From: Sphingobacterium gobiense
GTDB taxonomy: Bacteria > Bacteroidota > Bacteroidia > Sphingobacteriales > Sphingobacteriaceae
Assembly (NCBI RefSeq): GCF_002980575.1
Contig: NZ_PVBS01000002.1
Span: forward strand, 1,178,001 to 1,242,000
Direction of reading: 5' to 3'
Length of the DNA: 64,000 nucleotides
Every line of letters starts with the position of its first letter. Within the stretch, counting starts at the first letter, position 1. The notes under the pieces were generated by a model, which was not told where the DNA came from, did not search any database, and saw only the letters and a list, made by a program, of their open reading frames with translations. Both the position numbers and the translations under genes were made by a program. Below are positions 1 through 8,955 of the stretch, piece by piece.

Positions 1-40
1 GTATCTTTGTATCCGTATTGCGATGAGCGATAAGAGGTGA
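1..40 (+). CDS. 3' tail of an upstream CDS (partial, uncertain)
   Basis: One reading frame is open from the window edge to a TGA at 38-40, one base before the ATG of the permease gene. The spacing suggests an upstream cistron in the same operon. Only about 12 codons are visible, so the product cannot be recognised. In Bacteroidota the tRNA-guanine transglycosylase gene often precedes an LptF/LptG-type permease, but nothing here shows that. Confidence 0.3.
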   Translation, partial: YLCIRIAMSDKR

Positions 41-41
41 C

Positions 42-1496
42 ATGAAGAAGATACATTTATTGATTTTACAAGCATTTATTAGGCCGTTCATGGTATGTTT
101 TTGTATCGTGATGTTTGTCTTATTGATGCTTTTTTTATTTAAGTATATCGATGATCTTATCGGCAAGGGTTTTGAATGGTATGTATTGATGGAGCTTATC
201 GGATACCAGTGTGCTGTTCAGTTATCTATGGCATTGCCGTTATCCATGTTGCTTTCCTCCATTATGACCTTTGGTAACTTGGGTGAAAGTTACGAATTGG
301 TGGCTATTAAAGCTGCCGGATATTCCTTGCGAAAAGCAATGACCCCGCTTATCGTGCTCGTCACGTTATTTGCTGGTGGATCTTTTTTATTTTCTGATTA
401 TATACTACCCGTAGTCAACTTGAAAATGGGTTCTTTATTGTGGGATGTGCGTAATAAGAAAGCTGATTTTCTAATCAAACCCGGAATCTTCAATAAATCC
501 ATACCCGGTTATTCTATTCGCGCCAAGAATAAGAGTGAAGATGGAACGATATTGTATGATTTGATGATTTACGACCACCGAACAGGCAATACAGCGAATA
601 ATGTGCTGTTGGCAAAAGAGGGGTTTATGCATAATTCTGCGGACAACAACTATATGATATTGCGACTCAGAGATGGTGTCCGATACGAAGAATCACGTGT
701 GAAAAATGCCAAGCGGTACGACCCAAGACAGCAATTTACGCGATTCCGTTTTGCGGAAACAGAGCAGAAGTTTGATATGGAAGCGTTTCAGATGAAAAGG
801 ACAGATGAAAGTTTGTTTAAGTCACATCATCAAATGCTAAACTTAAAACAGCTTAGACACTACACCGATTCGAATCGCTTGCAGTTGGATAGCGTTTCTC
901 GCCAGATTTTATCGGAAACCCGTAGTTATGTTTCGTATTTTGCCCCATATTACCGGACAGACACAGTGCAGCAGGTAGCTGTGGACGGGTTTCATAATTT
1001 TTTAGCGGATTATGTGCCCGAAGATCAGCGCCGAAGTATTCTGAGCAACGCTTTGAGCCAAGCGCAACAAATGAGCGGTGTCTTAGAAATGAAAGATATA
1101 GAATATAGAGCTTTTTCTGATAGAGATATTCGCTACCATATTGAATTCCATAGAAAGTTCACGTTGGCGGTATCTTGTTTATTGCTTTTCGCTATCGGTG
1201 CACCGCTGGGTGCGATTATACGCAAAGGAGGCCTGGGATTGCCTGTTGTGGTAGCTATTATTTTCTTTCTCATATATCATATTATATCCACGATGGCGGA
1301 GAAAGCTGCAAAAGATGGTAGTATGGATCCTCTTATAGGGATGTGGATGGCCATTATCGTACTGACACCGTTGGCGGTATTTTTAACATATAAATCGACA
1401 ACAGATTCAGCATTATTTGATGTAGATCAATATAAGCAGAAAGCGGAGCGGGCGTGGAAATGGGTCACCTCCAAATTTAATAGAAAGAAAGGATAG
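42..1496 (+). CDS. LptF/LptG family permease (YjgP/YjgQ)
   Basis: Inner-membrane subunit of the LptB2FG-type transporter that extracts lipopolysaccharide and passes it to the periplasmic bridge. The 484-residue protein starts with a cytoplasmic stub and a strong membrane segment (about residues 12-36). More segments follow near 55-80 and 100-125, then a long periplasmic domain (about 130-365) and three C-terminal segments (about 370-450). This is the usual YjgP/YjgQ plan, though longer than the E. coli proteins, as is common in Bacteroidota. The start is preceded by an AGAGGTG ribosome site. LptF and LptG cannot be told apart from sequence alone. Confidence 0.9.
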   Translation: MKKIHLLILQAFIRPFMVCFCIVMFVLLMLFLFKYIDDLIGKGFEWYVLMELIGYQCAVQLSMALPLSMLLSSIMTFGNLGESYELVAIKAAGYSLRKAMTPLIVLVTLFAGGSFLFSDYILPVVNLKMGSLLWDVRNKKADFLIKPGIFNKSIPGYSIRAKNKSEDGTILYDLMIYDHRTGNTANNVLLAKEGFMHNSADNNYMILRLRDGVRYEESRVKNAKRYDPRQQFTRFRFAETEQKFDMEAFQMKRTDESLFKSHHQMLNLKQLRHYTDSNRLQLDSVSRQILSETRSYVSYFAPYYRTDTVQQVAVDGFHNFLADYVPEDQRRSILSNALSQAQQMSGVLEMKDIEYRAFSDRDIRYHIEFHRKFTLAVSCLLLFAIGAPLGAIIRKGGLGLPVVVAIIFFLIYHIISTMAEKAAKDGSMDPLIGMWMAIIVLTPLAVFLTYKSTTDSALFDVDQYKQKAERAWKWVTSKFNRKKG

Positions 1497-1629
1497 CCAA
1501 TGGATTTTGACAAGTTTTTTATATAAAACAGCATAAAGAAATATCTACGATTGTAAACCACGAACACGAATGAATACAACTGGATATTCCATATGACCAT
1601 TAAAAGACAAATTATTTACATATGAAATC

Positions 1630-1637
1630 TACCTTTG
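1630..1637 (+). promoter_or_regulatory. -7 promoter box for ribBA
   Basis: TACCTTTG matches the Bacteroidota -7 consensus TAnnTTTG and lies 22 nt before the ribBA start codon. No clear -33 TTTG is seen at the ideal distance. I saw no FMN riboswitch in the 163-nt leader region. Confidence 0.5.
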
Positions 1638-1659
1638 CATAGATTAAGAGCACACGAAG

Positions 1660-2874
1660 ATGGATATAAAATTAAATACGATAGCCGAGGCGATAGCAGA
1701 TATTAAAGCGGGAAAAGTTGTCATTGTGGTGGATGATGAAGATCGGGAAAATGAGGGCGATTTTGTTACAGCTGCCCGTAATGCCACGCCAGAGATCATA
1801 AACTTTATGGCTACGCATGGCAGAGGCCTTGTATGTGTGCCGCTGACGCAAGAACGTTGTGAAGAATTAAATCTGGGACTGATGGTTGGACAGAATACGG
1901 CAGTGTATGAAACCAATTTTACGGTTTCGGTAGATTTGCAGGGATATGGATGTACGACCGGTATTTCAGCTTCCGATAGATCAAAAACCATTCAGGCCCT
2001 TATCGACCCCAATATTAAACCCGAAGAACTGGGACGTCCCGGACACATCTTTCCTTTAATCGCAAAAGATGGTGGTGTGTTGCGACGTACAGGTCATACG
2101 GAAGCCGCTATCGATTTAGCTCGGTTAGCTGGATTTGAGCCGGCAGGTGTGCTGGTGGAAATCTTAAAAGACGACGGCGAAATGGCACGTCTTCCAGATT
2201 TGATGCAGGTAGCAGAACGGTTCGATCTCAAAATTATTAGTATTGAGGATTTGATAGAGTACCGACTGAAACATGATTCGCTTATCCAAGAAGAAGAAAC
2301 CGTTCTAATGCCGACGCAATGGGGCGATTTCAAACTGAAAGCATTCACGCAAAAAAATACAGGCGAACAGCACCTCGCATTGTATAAAGGCGAATGGGAA
2401 GAAAACGAGCCTATTTTAGTAAGAGTACACAGCTCTTGCATGACAGGTGATATTTTTGGATCATGTAGATGTGATTGTGGGCCGCAGCTTCATAAAGCAA
2501 TGGAAATGATTCAGGAAGAAGGTAAAGGTATCGTTGTCTATATGAACCAGGAAGGCCGTGGAATAGGTTTAATAAATAAACTTCATGCTTATCGTTTGCA
2601 AGAAGAGGGAGTAGATACCGTAGATGCTAACTTACAGCTAGGCTTTAAACCCGATTTGCGCGATTACGGCGTGGGTGCACAAATTTTACGCCACATGGGG
2701 GTTTCCAAAATGCGCTTGATGTCCAATAATCCCACTAAACGTGCAGGGCTTGTCGGATACGGGTTAGAAGTAGTAGATAACGTACCCATAGAAATAGAAT
2801 CGAATCCTTATAATGAGAACTATCTCAAGACAAAAAGGGACCGGATGGGACATTCTATCATGAAAAATTTATAA
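1660..2874 (+). CDS. ribBA: Bifunctional DHBP synthase / GTP cyclohydrolase II
   Basis: Catalyses both entry reactions of riboflavin synthesis. The N-terminal RibB half (about residues 1-200) makes 3,4-dihydroxy-2-butanone 4-phosphate from ribulose 5-phosphate. The C-terminal RibA half (about 205-400) opens GTP to the pyrimidine precursor. Seen in the sequence: the RibB metal motif [10 protein letters not shown] near residue 25, its second signature RRTGHTEA near 142, and the RibA zinc site [15 protein letters not shown] near 260-275, followed by NQEGRGIGL. Both halves look complete. The 404-residue length is normal for the fusion. It stands alone between its own promoter and a terminator. 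Confidence 0.97.
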   Translation: MDIKLNTIAEAIADIKAGKVVIVVDDEDRENEGDFVTAARNATPEIINFMATHGRGLVCVPLTQERCEELNLGLMVGQNTAVYETNFTVSVDLQGYGCTTGISASDRSKTIQALIDPNIKPEELGRPGHIFPLIAKDGGVLRRTGHTEAAIDLARLAGFEPAGVLVEILKDDGEMARLPDLMQVAERFDLKIISIEDLIEYRLKHDSLIQEEETVLMPTQWGDFKLKAFTQKNTGEQHLALYKGEWEENEPILVRVHSSCMTGDIFGSCRCDCGPQLHKAMEMIQEEGKGIVVYMNQEGRGIGLINKLHAYRLQEEGVDTVDANLQLGFKPDLRDYGVGAQILRHMGVSKMRLMSNNPTKRAGLVGYGLEVVDNVPIEIESNPYNENYLKTKRDRMGHSIMKNL

Positions 2875-2876
2875 AG

Positions 2877-2899
2877 AAAGGCGCATAGGCGCCTTTTTT
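2877..2899 (+). terminator. Rho-independent terminator of ribBA
   Basis: A perfect 8-bp stem AAAGGCGC/GCGCCTTT with a 4-nt loop (ATAG) is followed by a T-run. It begins 3 nt after the ribBA stop codon. Confidence 0.85.
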
Positions 2900-2968
2900 G
2901 TTTGAAGGATTATCCCTCAAAATTTTTAATTTAGTAGCGCATCTATTTGCTAAGAAGTTAGGCGTATC

Positions 2969-3676
2969 ATGAAAGGAAAACAAATATTGTTGGTAGAAGA
3001 CGAAAAGAACGTAGCCGACGTGATTATTCAGGGGTTGGAAGAAGACGGCGCTATGGTGCGACATGCCACGCATTATGAACAAGCACTTCGTATACTGCAA
3101 ACCAACGAGATCCACCTTATTATCCTGGATGTGTTGCTGCCCGAAACAAATGGGTTAGAGATCTGTAAGAATTTTCGTACCTTGGGATACACCAATCTTC
3201 CCATTCTGATGGTAACGGCTTTGGGTGGCCCGGAAAACGTCGTGTTAGGCTTAGATAGTGGCGCAGACGACTATTTATCTAAACCTTTCAAGCTTATCGA
3301 ACTCAAGGCGAGAGCGCGAACATTGATACGTAGAAACGTAGAAATGGCGAAACAAACACACATTACCGAGAAGCATCGTTATACCTATAAGTTCCTCGAA
3401 ATCGATGATTATAAGAAAATAGCTTGTGTTGCCGGGCAAGAGCTTAATCTGACGGCTACAGAATATCGCTTGCTTTTACTTTTTATCCAGTCTCCGCAAA
3501 AGGTTTTCCAACGAACCGAATTACTGGACAAAATTTGGGGAATCAATTTCGATATAGGGTCAAATGTCGTGGACGTATACGTTAATTACCTGCGTAAGAA
3601 AATTGAAAAAGCCACACCTGTGAAAGCCATCCACACGGTTATCGGTATGGGCTATGTATTAAAGATAGAGGACTAG
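2969..3676 (+). CDS. OmpR/PhoB-family response regulator
   Basis: DNA-binding response regulator of a two-component system. The receiver domain (residues 1-120) has the acidic pair near residues 11-12, the phospho-acceptor D54 in LIILDVLLP and the conserved K in LSKPF near 106. A winged-helix domain of the OmpR type fills residues 135-235 and ends with the usual VIGMGYVL strand. The gene is followed with no gap by its histidine kinase. A half-site TTTTAAT at 2924-2930 lies upstream, and a long array of the same 7-mer lies just downstream of the kinase gene (5040-5118), so this regulator is the natural candidate to bind there; that is inference. Confidence 0.93.
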   Translation: MKGKQILLVEDEKNVADVIIQGLEEDGAMVRHATHYEQALRILQTNEIHLIILDVLLPETNGLEICKNFRTLGYTNLPILMVTALGGPENVVLGLDSGADDYLSKPFKLIELKARARTLIRRNVEMAKQTHITEKHRYTYKFLEIDDYKKIACVAGQELNLTATEYRLLLLFIQSPQKVFQRTELLDKIWGINFDIGSNVVDVYVNYLRKKIEKATPVKAIHTVIGMGYVLKIED

Positions 3677-5035
3677 ATGAGGAGCTACAATAAGACGCTA
3701 TATGCCCTGATAACCATCTTAGTGGTTTATACCATTTCCTTCGTCGCATTTATCCTCTATTCAGTTACTAACTTTGCCTTTTCGGATTTTTACAAACGCT
3801 TAGATCTACGACGAGACCTCGCTGCTGAGCGGATGTTAAATGGAAAAGAAAATCAAAAGGATTGGTCAATTACCTATTTGGAAGAACTTAACAATCAGCG
3901 AGAATTTATCGTGGAATTCGATGAAACAGGGAATATCATAAACAATAGTGGATTTAATGCGCTGTTATGGGAAAAGGTAGATAAATACGGTGCGACCAAT
4001 TTTAAAGAAGGAAATACATTTTATTCGACAAAGCTATACCAACAACCGGGTAAAAGCTATATTGTTGGTGTCTCGGCAGAAAACTATTTTTATACCCATC
4101 ACTTACGTTACTTACAGAATTTACTGCTGATTTCCCTTATCCTCGGCGTATTATTTGTTATTGTGGTTTCTTTATTAGTAAAGCGCTCCTTTATTAAGCC
4201 TATCTATGGAATAATCGACGAGGTGAAAAAGATCGGCTCAGAAAATCTATATCTTCGCTTACGTGAGGACAATTATAAAGGAGTACTGCACAAGCTTGCG
4301 AATACCTTTAATCGGATGCTTAATCGGGTGGAGACATCCTTCGAAACGCAGAAGAATTTTATCAGCAATGCATCGCATGAACTCAATACACCGTTAACAT
4401 CCATTATTGGGATTGCTGACCTTTCGCTATCCAAAGATCGAAGTAAAGAAGAATATAAACAAGCCATGCAGAAGATCGTCGATTCCGCAGAAAATCTGGA
4501 AAAAAAAACCAATGCACTGTTATTGCTTGCCAGAACCGGCTATGAAAAAGATACGAAGCTTAACTTTAAGCCAGTCCGTATTGACCAAATTATCATGGAT
4601 GCGGAGATGACGGTTAAAGCCATTAACGAACGATTTCATATCAAGACAGACTTTAGCATGCTTCCCGACGATAGCATGAAGCTTAAGGTGAACGGGTTAG
4701 CACCTTTACTTCAGTTAGCTATCTCTAACATCGTTTCCAATGCATGTAAGTATTCGCCAAATCATACGGCATATGTCGCGCTTGGTGCATTTGACAAAGG
4801 TGTTATTATTTTAATTAAAGATGAAGGTATCGGTATTCCCGAACAAGAGTTATCTTACATCTACGACCCCTATTTCAGAGCATCCAATACACAGCATTTT
4901 TCTGGATATGGTATTGGGTTACCCTTGGCTCGAAATATTATTAAAATGCACGATGGCAAGCTATCAGTTACCTCAACATTAGGAAAAGGTACAACCGTAC
5001 GTATAGAATTGCCGACTTTCCGTCCGGTTTCATAA
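3677..5035 (+). CDS. HAMP-domain sensor histidine kinase
   Basis: Inner-membrane sensor kinase, partner of the preceding regulator. Membrane helix 1 is at about residues 9-31, followed by a periplasmic sensor region of about 120 residues. Helix 2 is near 150-170, then a HAMP linker (about 170-225). The HisKA domain has the phospho-acceptor H234 in SNASHELNTPLTS. The HATPase domain shows an N box (SNIVSNACKYS), DEGIGIPE, and GYGIGLPLA. The ATG directly follows the TAG of the regulator gene, so the two are translationally coupled. The stimulus cannot be read from the sequence. Confidence 0.93.
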   Translation: MRSYNKTLYALITILVVYTISFVAFILYSVTNFAFSDFYKRLDLRRDLAAERMLNGKENQKDWSITYLEELNNQREFIVEFDETGNIINNSGFNALLWEKVDKYGATNFKEGNTFYSTKLYQQPGKSYIVGVSAENYFYTHHLRYLQNLLLISLILGVLFVIVVSLLVKRSFIKPIYGIIDEVKKIGSENLYLRLREDNYKGVLHKLANTFNRMLNRVETSFETQKNFISNASHELNTPLTSIIGIADLSLSKDRSKEEYKQAMQKIVDSAENLEKKTNALLLLARTGYEKDTKLNFKPVRIDQIIMDAEMTVKAINERFHIKTDFSMLPDDSMKLKVNGLAPLLQLAISNIVSNACKYSPNHTAYVALGAFDKGVIILIKDEGIGIPEQELSYIYDPYFRASNTQHFSGYGIGLPLARNIIKMHDGKLSVTSTLGKGTTVRIELPTFRPVS

Positions 5036-5039
5036 CCCT

Positions 5040-5118
5040 CTTTAATCTCTTTTTAATACCGCCACCTCATTTTAATCCCGTTTTAATTTCCATGCTTAAA
5101 GTTTAATGGAATTCTAAT
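5040..5118 (+). promoter_or_regulatory. Array of three 7-N4-7 direct-repeat pairs (candidate regulator operator)
   Basis: Six 7-mers of the type TTTTAAT start at 5040, 5051, 5070, 5081, 5101 and 5112: CTTTAAT/TTTTAAT, TTTTAAT/TTTTAAT and GTTTAAT/TTCTAAT. Within each pair the spacer is exactly 4 nt (11-bp period), and the pairs repeat every 30-31 bp, about three helical turns. The 7-N4-7 layout is that of PhoB/OmpR-type boxes. The array ends about 30 bp before the -7 box of the operon at 5179, where an activator would be expected. Confidence 0.6.
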
Positions 5119-5150
5119 TGGGGTTTTATTCCATTGCTATGTTGCTGATT

Positions 5151-5158
5151 TACTTTTG
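5151..5158 (+). promoter_or_regulatory. -7 promoter box for the operon at 5179
   Basis: TACTTTTG matches TAnnTTTG and lies 20 nt before the ATG at 5179. There is no good TTTG at the ideal -33 distance, which fits an activator-dependent promoter. Confidence 0.6.
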
Positions 5159-5178
5159 TATTAAACAAAAAGAAATCT

Positions 5179-5688
5179 ATGATACAACGGGTGCTCGTTC
5201 CAACAGATTTTACAGTTAATTCTTTACGAATTGTGTTAGAATATCTGGAAAACAACAAAGATGAACAAGTGGAGCTGGTTTTAGTCGGAGGGTATAAGCT
5301 CAGCGAATCCATTAGTATGCTGCTGGGCTTCACGTTAGATGATCATCTTGCAGAATTACAGCACGACGATTTTCTCAAAGGATGTGAGATTATCAAATCG
5401 CGGTTTAAGGATAAAGTAGTGGAAATGTATGCTGATTCTATGATTTCAAAAAATAAGCGTTACATACGCAATTATCTCAAAGGCCGTAAGTTTACGCAGG
5501 TGGTGTTACCTGATGCTTTTGAATTTCAAGAGGTCGAGAACAGTTTTGATGTGGCAGCGCTGTTGCGTTCCCAACCGCTCGCTTTACCCCAAGTTATACC
5601 TGTAGTTATGGGTGAAGACGAGAGGTCAAGACACGATACACTAGATAGCTTTTTCTTTCGGAAGAAATGGAGGTTTAGTTATGAATAG
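5179..5688 (+). CDS. UspA-like protein of unknown function
   Basis: A 169-residue soluble protein without signal peptide or membrane segment. The N-terminus RVLVPTDFTVNSLRIVLEYL resembles the first strand, phosphate loop region and helix of universal stress protein (UspA) domains. The rest is divergent: the ATP-binding G-2x-G-9x-G(S/T) motif of UspA is not evident. It is the first gene of a three-gene operon and overlaps the next gene by 8 nt. A role in stress or in the response controlled by the adjacent two-component system is inference. Annotation as a hypothetical UspA-related protein is the safe reading. Confidence 0.8.
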   Translation: MIQRVLVPTDFTVNSLRIVLEYLENNKDEQVELVLVGGYKLSESISMLLGFTLDDHLAELQHDDFLKGCEIIKSRFKDKVVEMYADSMISKNKRYIRNYLKGRKFTQVVLPDAFEFQEVENSFDVAALLRSQPLALPQVIPVVMGEDERSRHDTLDSFFFRKKWRFSYE

Positions 5689-6169
5689 GGATATATTGGT
5701 GAAATTGAATTATTTGCTGTTGGCCCTGCTGCTGATAGGCGCTTCCTTGGTTATTAGACACGCTGAAAATCCCGAGCGCCTGATACAGGGGCAATGGGTA
5801 GAAAAGGAATGGCGATTAGAAAAGGATAATGCCGGAGCAGATGAGGAATCGCAGATCCAATCTGGGCTCAAGAAGGAAATTCTGCGAAACGTAGAGGATT
5901 TGCACCTCGGTGTTTGGCATTTCAGCGAAGACGGCAGCTTAAAATCTGCATCATCCGCAGAAGGAAGCAATATGGAATGGTTTATCAAAGGGCGCGGACA
6001 TGTGTTGGAGCTTCGCAGGGACGGAAAGCCGATTGAGAGTTTTCAAATCCAGCAAATCAACAGGGATCGTTTGGTACTGCATTTAAACTTCGATCTGCAA
6101 GTTAAGGGGATTATTGAAATAGTTTTGGAAAAAAAGGAGCAGTTAGACCAATATGCTAAGAAAATATAG
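5681..6169 (+). CDS. Membrane-anchored lipocalin-like hypothetical protein
   Basis: A 162-residue protein with one N-terminal membrane segment or uncleaved signal (about residues 9-27). A polar region follows, with features seen in lipocalin-like/DUF4923-type exported proteins: LIQGQWVEKEW near residue 34, a WHFSEDGSL strand, then EWFIKGRGHVLELRR and a terminal beta-rich part. The domain assignment is weak and rests on the pattern alone. The gene overlaps its upstream neighbour by 8 nt and its downstream neighbour by 17 nt, so all three are surely co-translated. No lipobox cysteine is present. Confidence 0.75.
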   Translation: MNRDILVKLNYLLLALLLIGASLVIRHAENPERLIQGQWVEKEWRLEKDNAGADEESQIQSGLKKEILRNVEDLHLGVWHFSEDGSLKSASSAEGSNMEWFIKGRGHVLELRRDGKPIESFQIQQINRDRLVLHLNFDLQVKGIIEIVLEKKEQLDQYAKKI

Positions 6170-6902
6170 TAATCATAGAACACAATCCGACAATGTGAAA
6201 TTGGGAGCATTAACGGCTTTTTCAGCAGGAATGGTCAATGTCGCATCGGTGACGGTTTTTTTCGCCTTTACCTCTAACATTACGGGGTATTATGCCGTGC
6301 TTGCCCAGGAGATTAGCAAAGGGAATTGGTATCAAGGAGCTGTGGTGTTATTATGGGTAACGTTATTTTTTCTCGGGAGTTTTCTGTCCAATTTCGTGAT
6401 TATCCAAGGAAAAGGGCGTTGGAGCCAATATATTTCCCACGCGATTCCGGTTGTTTTAGAGTTCTTAAGTATTCTGTTCGTTGGCATCTACTTGGATGCT
6501 TTTTATCAGAATTCTCTTAAAGAGACCGAAATTCTAGTTGGAGCGCTCCTCTTCGCTATGGGCTTGCAGAATGGTCTTACTGCAAGCATATCAAACTCTG
6601 TTGTAAAGACAACACACCTCACCGGTTTGACGACCGATTTGGCCATTATAGTGTCGATGTTCAGTAAGCAGGAAAATCGACATAACAAAGCGTTGGTAGA
6701 CAAATTTCATCTACTACTTACGATTATGATTGCCTACGTAGCAGGCGGATTATTTGGAGGAATCGGTTACTTATATCTGGAAAATGGTACGTTCTACCTT
6801 ACTTGTGCTATTTTATTAATCATCGCACTATACGATTTTTATAAGATAGGGCGTATAAAGCGTATCTTCGAGCGGAGAAAAAGGGAGGTTGTGCCGGCTT
6901 GA
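6153..6902 (+). CDS. DUF1275 (YoaK-type) integral membrane protein
   Basis: A 249-residue polytopic membrane protein with about six hydrophobic segments. It shows typical DUF1275 features: ALTAFSAGMVNVASV at the start, SNITGYYAVLA, and FAMGLQNGLTASIS followed by TTHLTGLTTDLA. No biochemical function is established for the family; a transporter role is often guessed. It is the last gene of the operon that begins at 5179 and overlaps the previous gene by 17 nt. It ends 6 nt from the convergent asparaginase gene, leaving no room for a terminator. Confidence 0.88.
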   Translation: MLRKYSNHRTQSDNVKLGALTAFSAGMVNVASVTVFFAFTSNITGYYAVLAQEISKGNWYQGAVVLLWVTLFFLGSFLSNFVIIQGKGRWSQYISHAIPVVLEFLSILFVGIYLDAFYQNSLKETEILVGALLFAMGLQNGLTASISNSVVKTTHLTGLTTDLAIIVSMFSKQENRHNKALVDKFHLLLTIMIAYVAGGLFGGIGYLYLENGTFYLTCAILLIIALYDFYKIGRIKRIFERRKREVVPA

Positions 6903-6908
6903 TGCGAG

Positions 6909-7931
6909 CTAGTCATTCACCGTCAATTCTCCCCGTATGTCCCTTTCTACCCAATAAGCCACAGCCTCTTGGTCGGTCAGTTGTCCTTGTAAATAGATGA
7001 GTTTTGTGACAGCTGCTTCAAAAGTCATATCATAACCATTGAGAATCCCGAGTGCTTTCAGTCCTTGGGATGTCTCATATCGTCCCAGTTCAACAGAACC
7101 AACTTTGCATTGGGAAATATCGACGATGTTCTTTCCGCTACGTACCGCCTCGGCTAGCAAGTCAAGAAACCATTGATCTGTCATGGTATTTCCGGACCCG
7201 AATGTCTCCATCACGATGCTTCGGACATCTGAATCGAGGATGGCTTTCACAAAAGCTGGACTGATACCCGGAAACAATTTGAGCACCCCAACGCGGTTGT
7301 CAAGTTCCGTATGCATAATGAATTCTTTGTCTGTATTGTCTAATAATGCTTCACGGTTATAATTGATATGGATGCCCGCTTCTGCTAAGACCGGGTAATT
7401 CGGTGAACGGAATGCTTCAAATTTAGCCGAATTGTATTTGAATGAACGGTTACCCCGGAAAAGTTTATTGTCAAATAAAATACACACTTCCTGAACAATA
7501 GATTTACCATTTTCTTTTGCGGAAGCAATTTCCAATGCCGTCATCATATTTTCCCGTGCATCCGTTCGAATTTCCCCGATGGGAAGCTGGGAACCCGATA
7601 AGATAACGGGCTTTTGAAGGCCTTCCAACATAAAACTTAGGATGGAGGCCGAAAATGACATCGTATCCGAACCATGTAAAATAACGAAGCCGTCATAGTG
7701 GTCGTGATTATCTCGAATAATCTCTGCCATTTCTATCCATATGCCAGGATTCATATCGGACGAGTCAATAATAGGCGTAAAGGAATGTACCGTTAACTTA
7801 TAGTCCAGCCTGTTCAGGTCAGGTAAGTTTCGGGCGATCAATTCGAAATCAAACGGCACAAAAGTGCCCGTTTCAGCATTCTTTACCATGCCGATGGTGC
7901 CGCCTGTATAAATAATAAATATATTTTGCAT
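6909..7931 (-). CDS. ansA: Type I L-asparaginase
   Basis: Hydrolyses asparagine to aspartate and ammonia in the cytoplasm. The 340-residue protein has the first catalytic-threonine motif IYTGGTIGM at residues 7-15 and the second, HGSDTMSFSA, near 84-93. LSGSQLPIGEIRTDAREN matches the type I (cytoplasmic) family. No signal peptide is present, which separates it from periplasmic type II enzymes. It lies 8 nt downstream of the TatD gene on the same strand, so the two form an operon. Confidence 0.93.
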   Translation of the reverse strand: MQNIFIIYTGGTIGMVKNAETGTFVPFDFELIARNLPDLNRLDYKLTVHSFTPIIDSSDMNPGIWIEMAEIIRDNHDHYDGFVILHGSDTMSFSASILSFMLEGLQKPVILSGSQLPIGEIRTDARENMMTALEIASAKENGKSIVQEVCILFDNKLFRGNRSFKYNSAKFEAFRSPNYPVLAEAGIHINYNREALLDNTDKEFIMHTELDNRVGVLKLFPGISPAFVKAILDSDVRSIVMETFGSGNTMTDQWFLDLLAEAVRSGKNIVDISQCKVGSVELGRYETSQGLKALGILNGYDMTFEAAVTKLIYLQGQLTDQEAVAYWVERDIRGELTVND

Positions 7932-7939
7932 GGTTAATT

Positions 7940-8728
7940 TTAAATACCGAATACTTTTTTTGAGTTATCTGTTGTTATTCTAGCGACCTCTGCAACATCC
8001 ATTTGGTGTATATCCGCAACTTTTTGCGCGACGTAATAGAGATAGCTACTTTCGTTTTCTTTTCCTCTAAAGGGGGAAGGAGCTAAGTAGGGGGCGTCCG
8101 TTTCTAGCACGATATGTTGTAGGTCTATCTCTTTAACCACCGCGTCTAGCCCAGCATTTTTAAAGGTCACAACGCCGCCTATGCCTAACGTAAATCCCAA
8201 ATCAATAGCCTGTTTCGCTTGTTCGAGTGTGCCGGTGAAACAGTGGAAAACACCAAATAGCTTCGCGTCCTTCAGTTCCTCCAATAATTCGAATAATTCC
8301 TCAAAAGCCTCCCGGCAGTGAATGTCGATGGGTAGTCCCATAGCTTTTGCCCAGCCAACCTGAATGCGGAAAGCGTCGCGTTGAAAATTTAATGTGCTTT
8401 TATCCCAATAAAGGTCTAAACCGATTTCTCCTATACCGTAAATCGGGCTCTCGGAAAGCTGCTGTTCGAGTTGTTGCAATTCTTCCTTGTAGTTTTCCCT
8501 AACAGAACATGGGTGCAATCCCAACATGGGGAAACAATTCTCCGGATAGGCATCGACGGTTTGCATTACAAGAGAGAAGGAGTCGGTGTTCACATTCGGT
8601 AGAAACAAACGCTGAACGTTTTTATCGAAACAGCGCTGCAGTTGTTCATCCAATGTCGCCTTATCTGCATGATAATAGATATGCGTGTGTGTATCGGTGA
8701 GTATATAGGGTTCAGTAGACAGTGTCAT
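7940..8728 (-). CDS. TatD-family metal-dependent hydrolase
   Basis: Predicted metal-dependent nuclease with a TIM-barrel fold (amidohydrolase superfamily). Metal ligands are visible: TDTHTHIYY near residue 12, GEIGLDLYW near 97, DIHCREA near 134, FHCFTGT near 160 and LETDAPYL near 208. At 262 residues it has the family's usual length. TatD relatives act as DNases or in RNA quality control, and the exact substrate is unknown. First gene of an operon with the asparaginase; divergent from the polyketide synthase gene across about 227 bp. Confidence 0.92.
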   Translation of the reverse strand: MTLSTEPYILTDTHTHIYYHADKATLDEQLQRCFDKNVQRLFLPNVNTDSFSLVMQTVDAYPENCFPMLGLHPCSVRENYKEELQQLEQQLSESPIYGIGEIGLDLYWDKSTLNFQRDAFRIQVGWAKAMGLPIDIHCREAFEELFELLEELKDAKLFGVFHCFTGTLEQAKQAIDLGFTLGIGGVVTFKNAGLDAVVKEIDLQHIVLETDAPYLAPSPFRGKENESSYLYYVAQKVADIHQMDVAEVARITTDNSKKVFGI

Positions 8729-8936
8729 TGTGGGCTAAATTTAGGGCTTTCCACCTAAATCACCTAATGAGGATAAAAAAATATGATATTTTTAACAGGT
8801 TTTGGATTTCTTTGCTAATTCCTAAAATGCGGATGCTGTGCACTAAAACCCATTTACAAGCTGGAATCCAAAGTAGGCCGAGCTCCTGTAACGCTTTAAG
8901 GACCATAAGCAGAAATAGCGCAAAACCACCTACTGC

Positions 8937-8944
8937 TATATTTG
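8937..8944 (+). promoter_or_regulatory. -7 promoter box for the type III PKS operon
   Basis: TATATTTG matches TAnnTTTG and ends 11 nt before the ATG at 8956. Its position supports the shorter start for the polyketide synthase. No convincing -33 element was found. Confidence 0.45.
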
Positions 8945-8955
8945 TTATTATATAT

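Noticed and set aside
1497..1659. FMN riboswitch before ribBA
   Set aside because: None of the conserved riboswitch core words is present; only a -7 promoter box was found.
8722..8955. N-terminal extension of the type III PKS frame (78 codons)
   Set aside because: It lacks any family similarity, crosses a TAnnTTTG box, and the ATG at 8956 gives the normal 364-residue enzyme.
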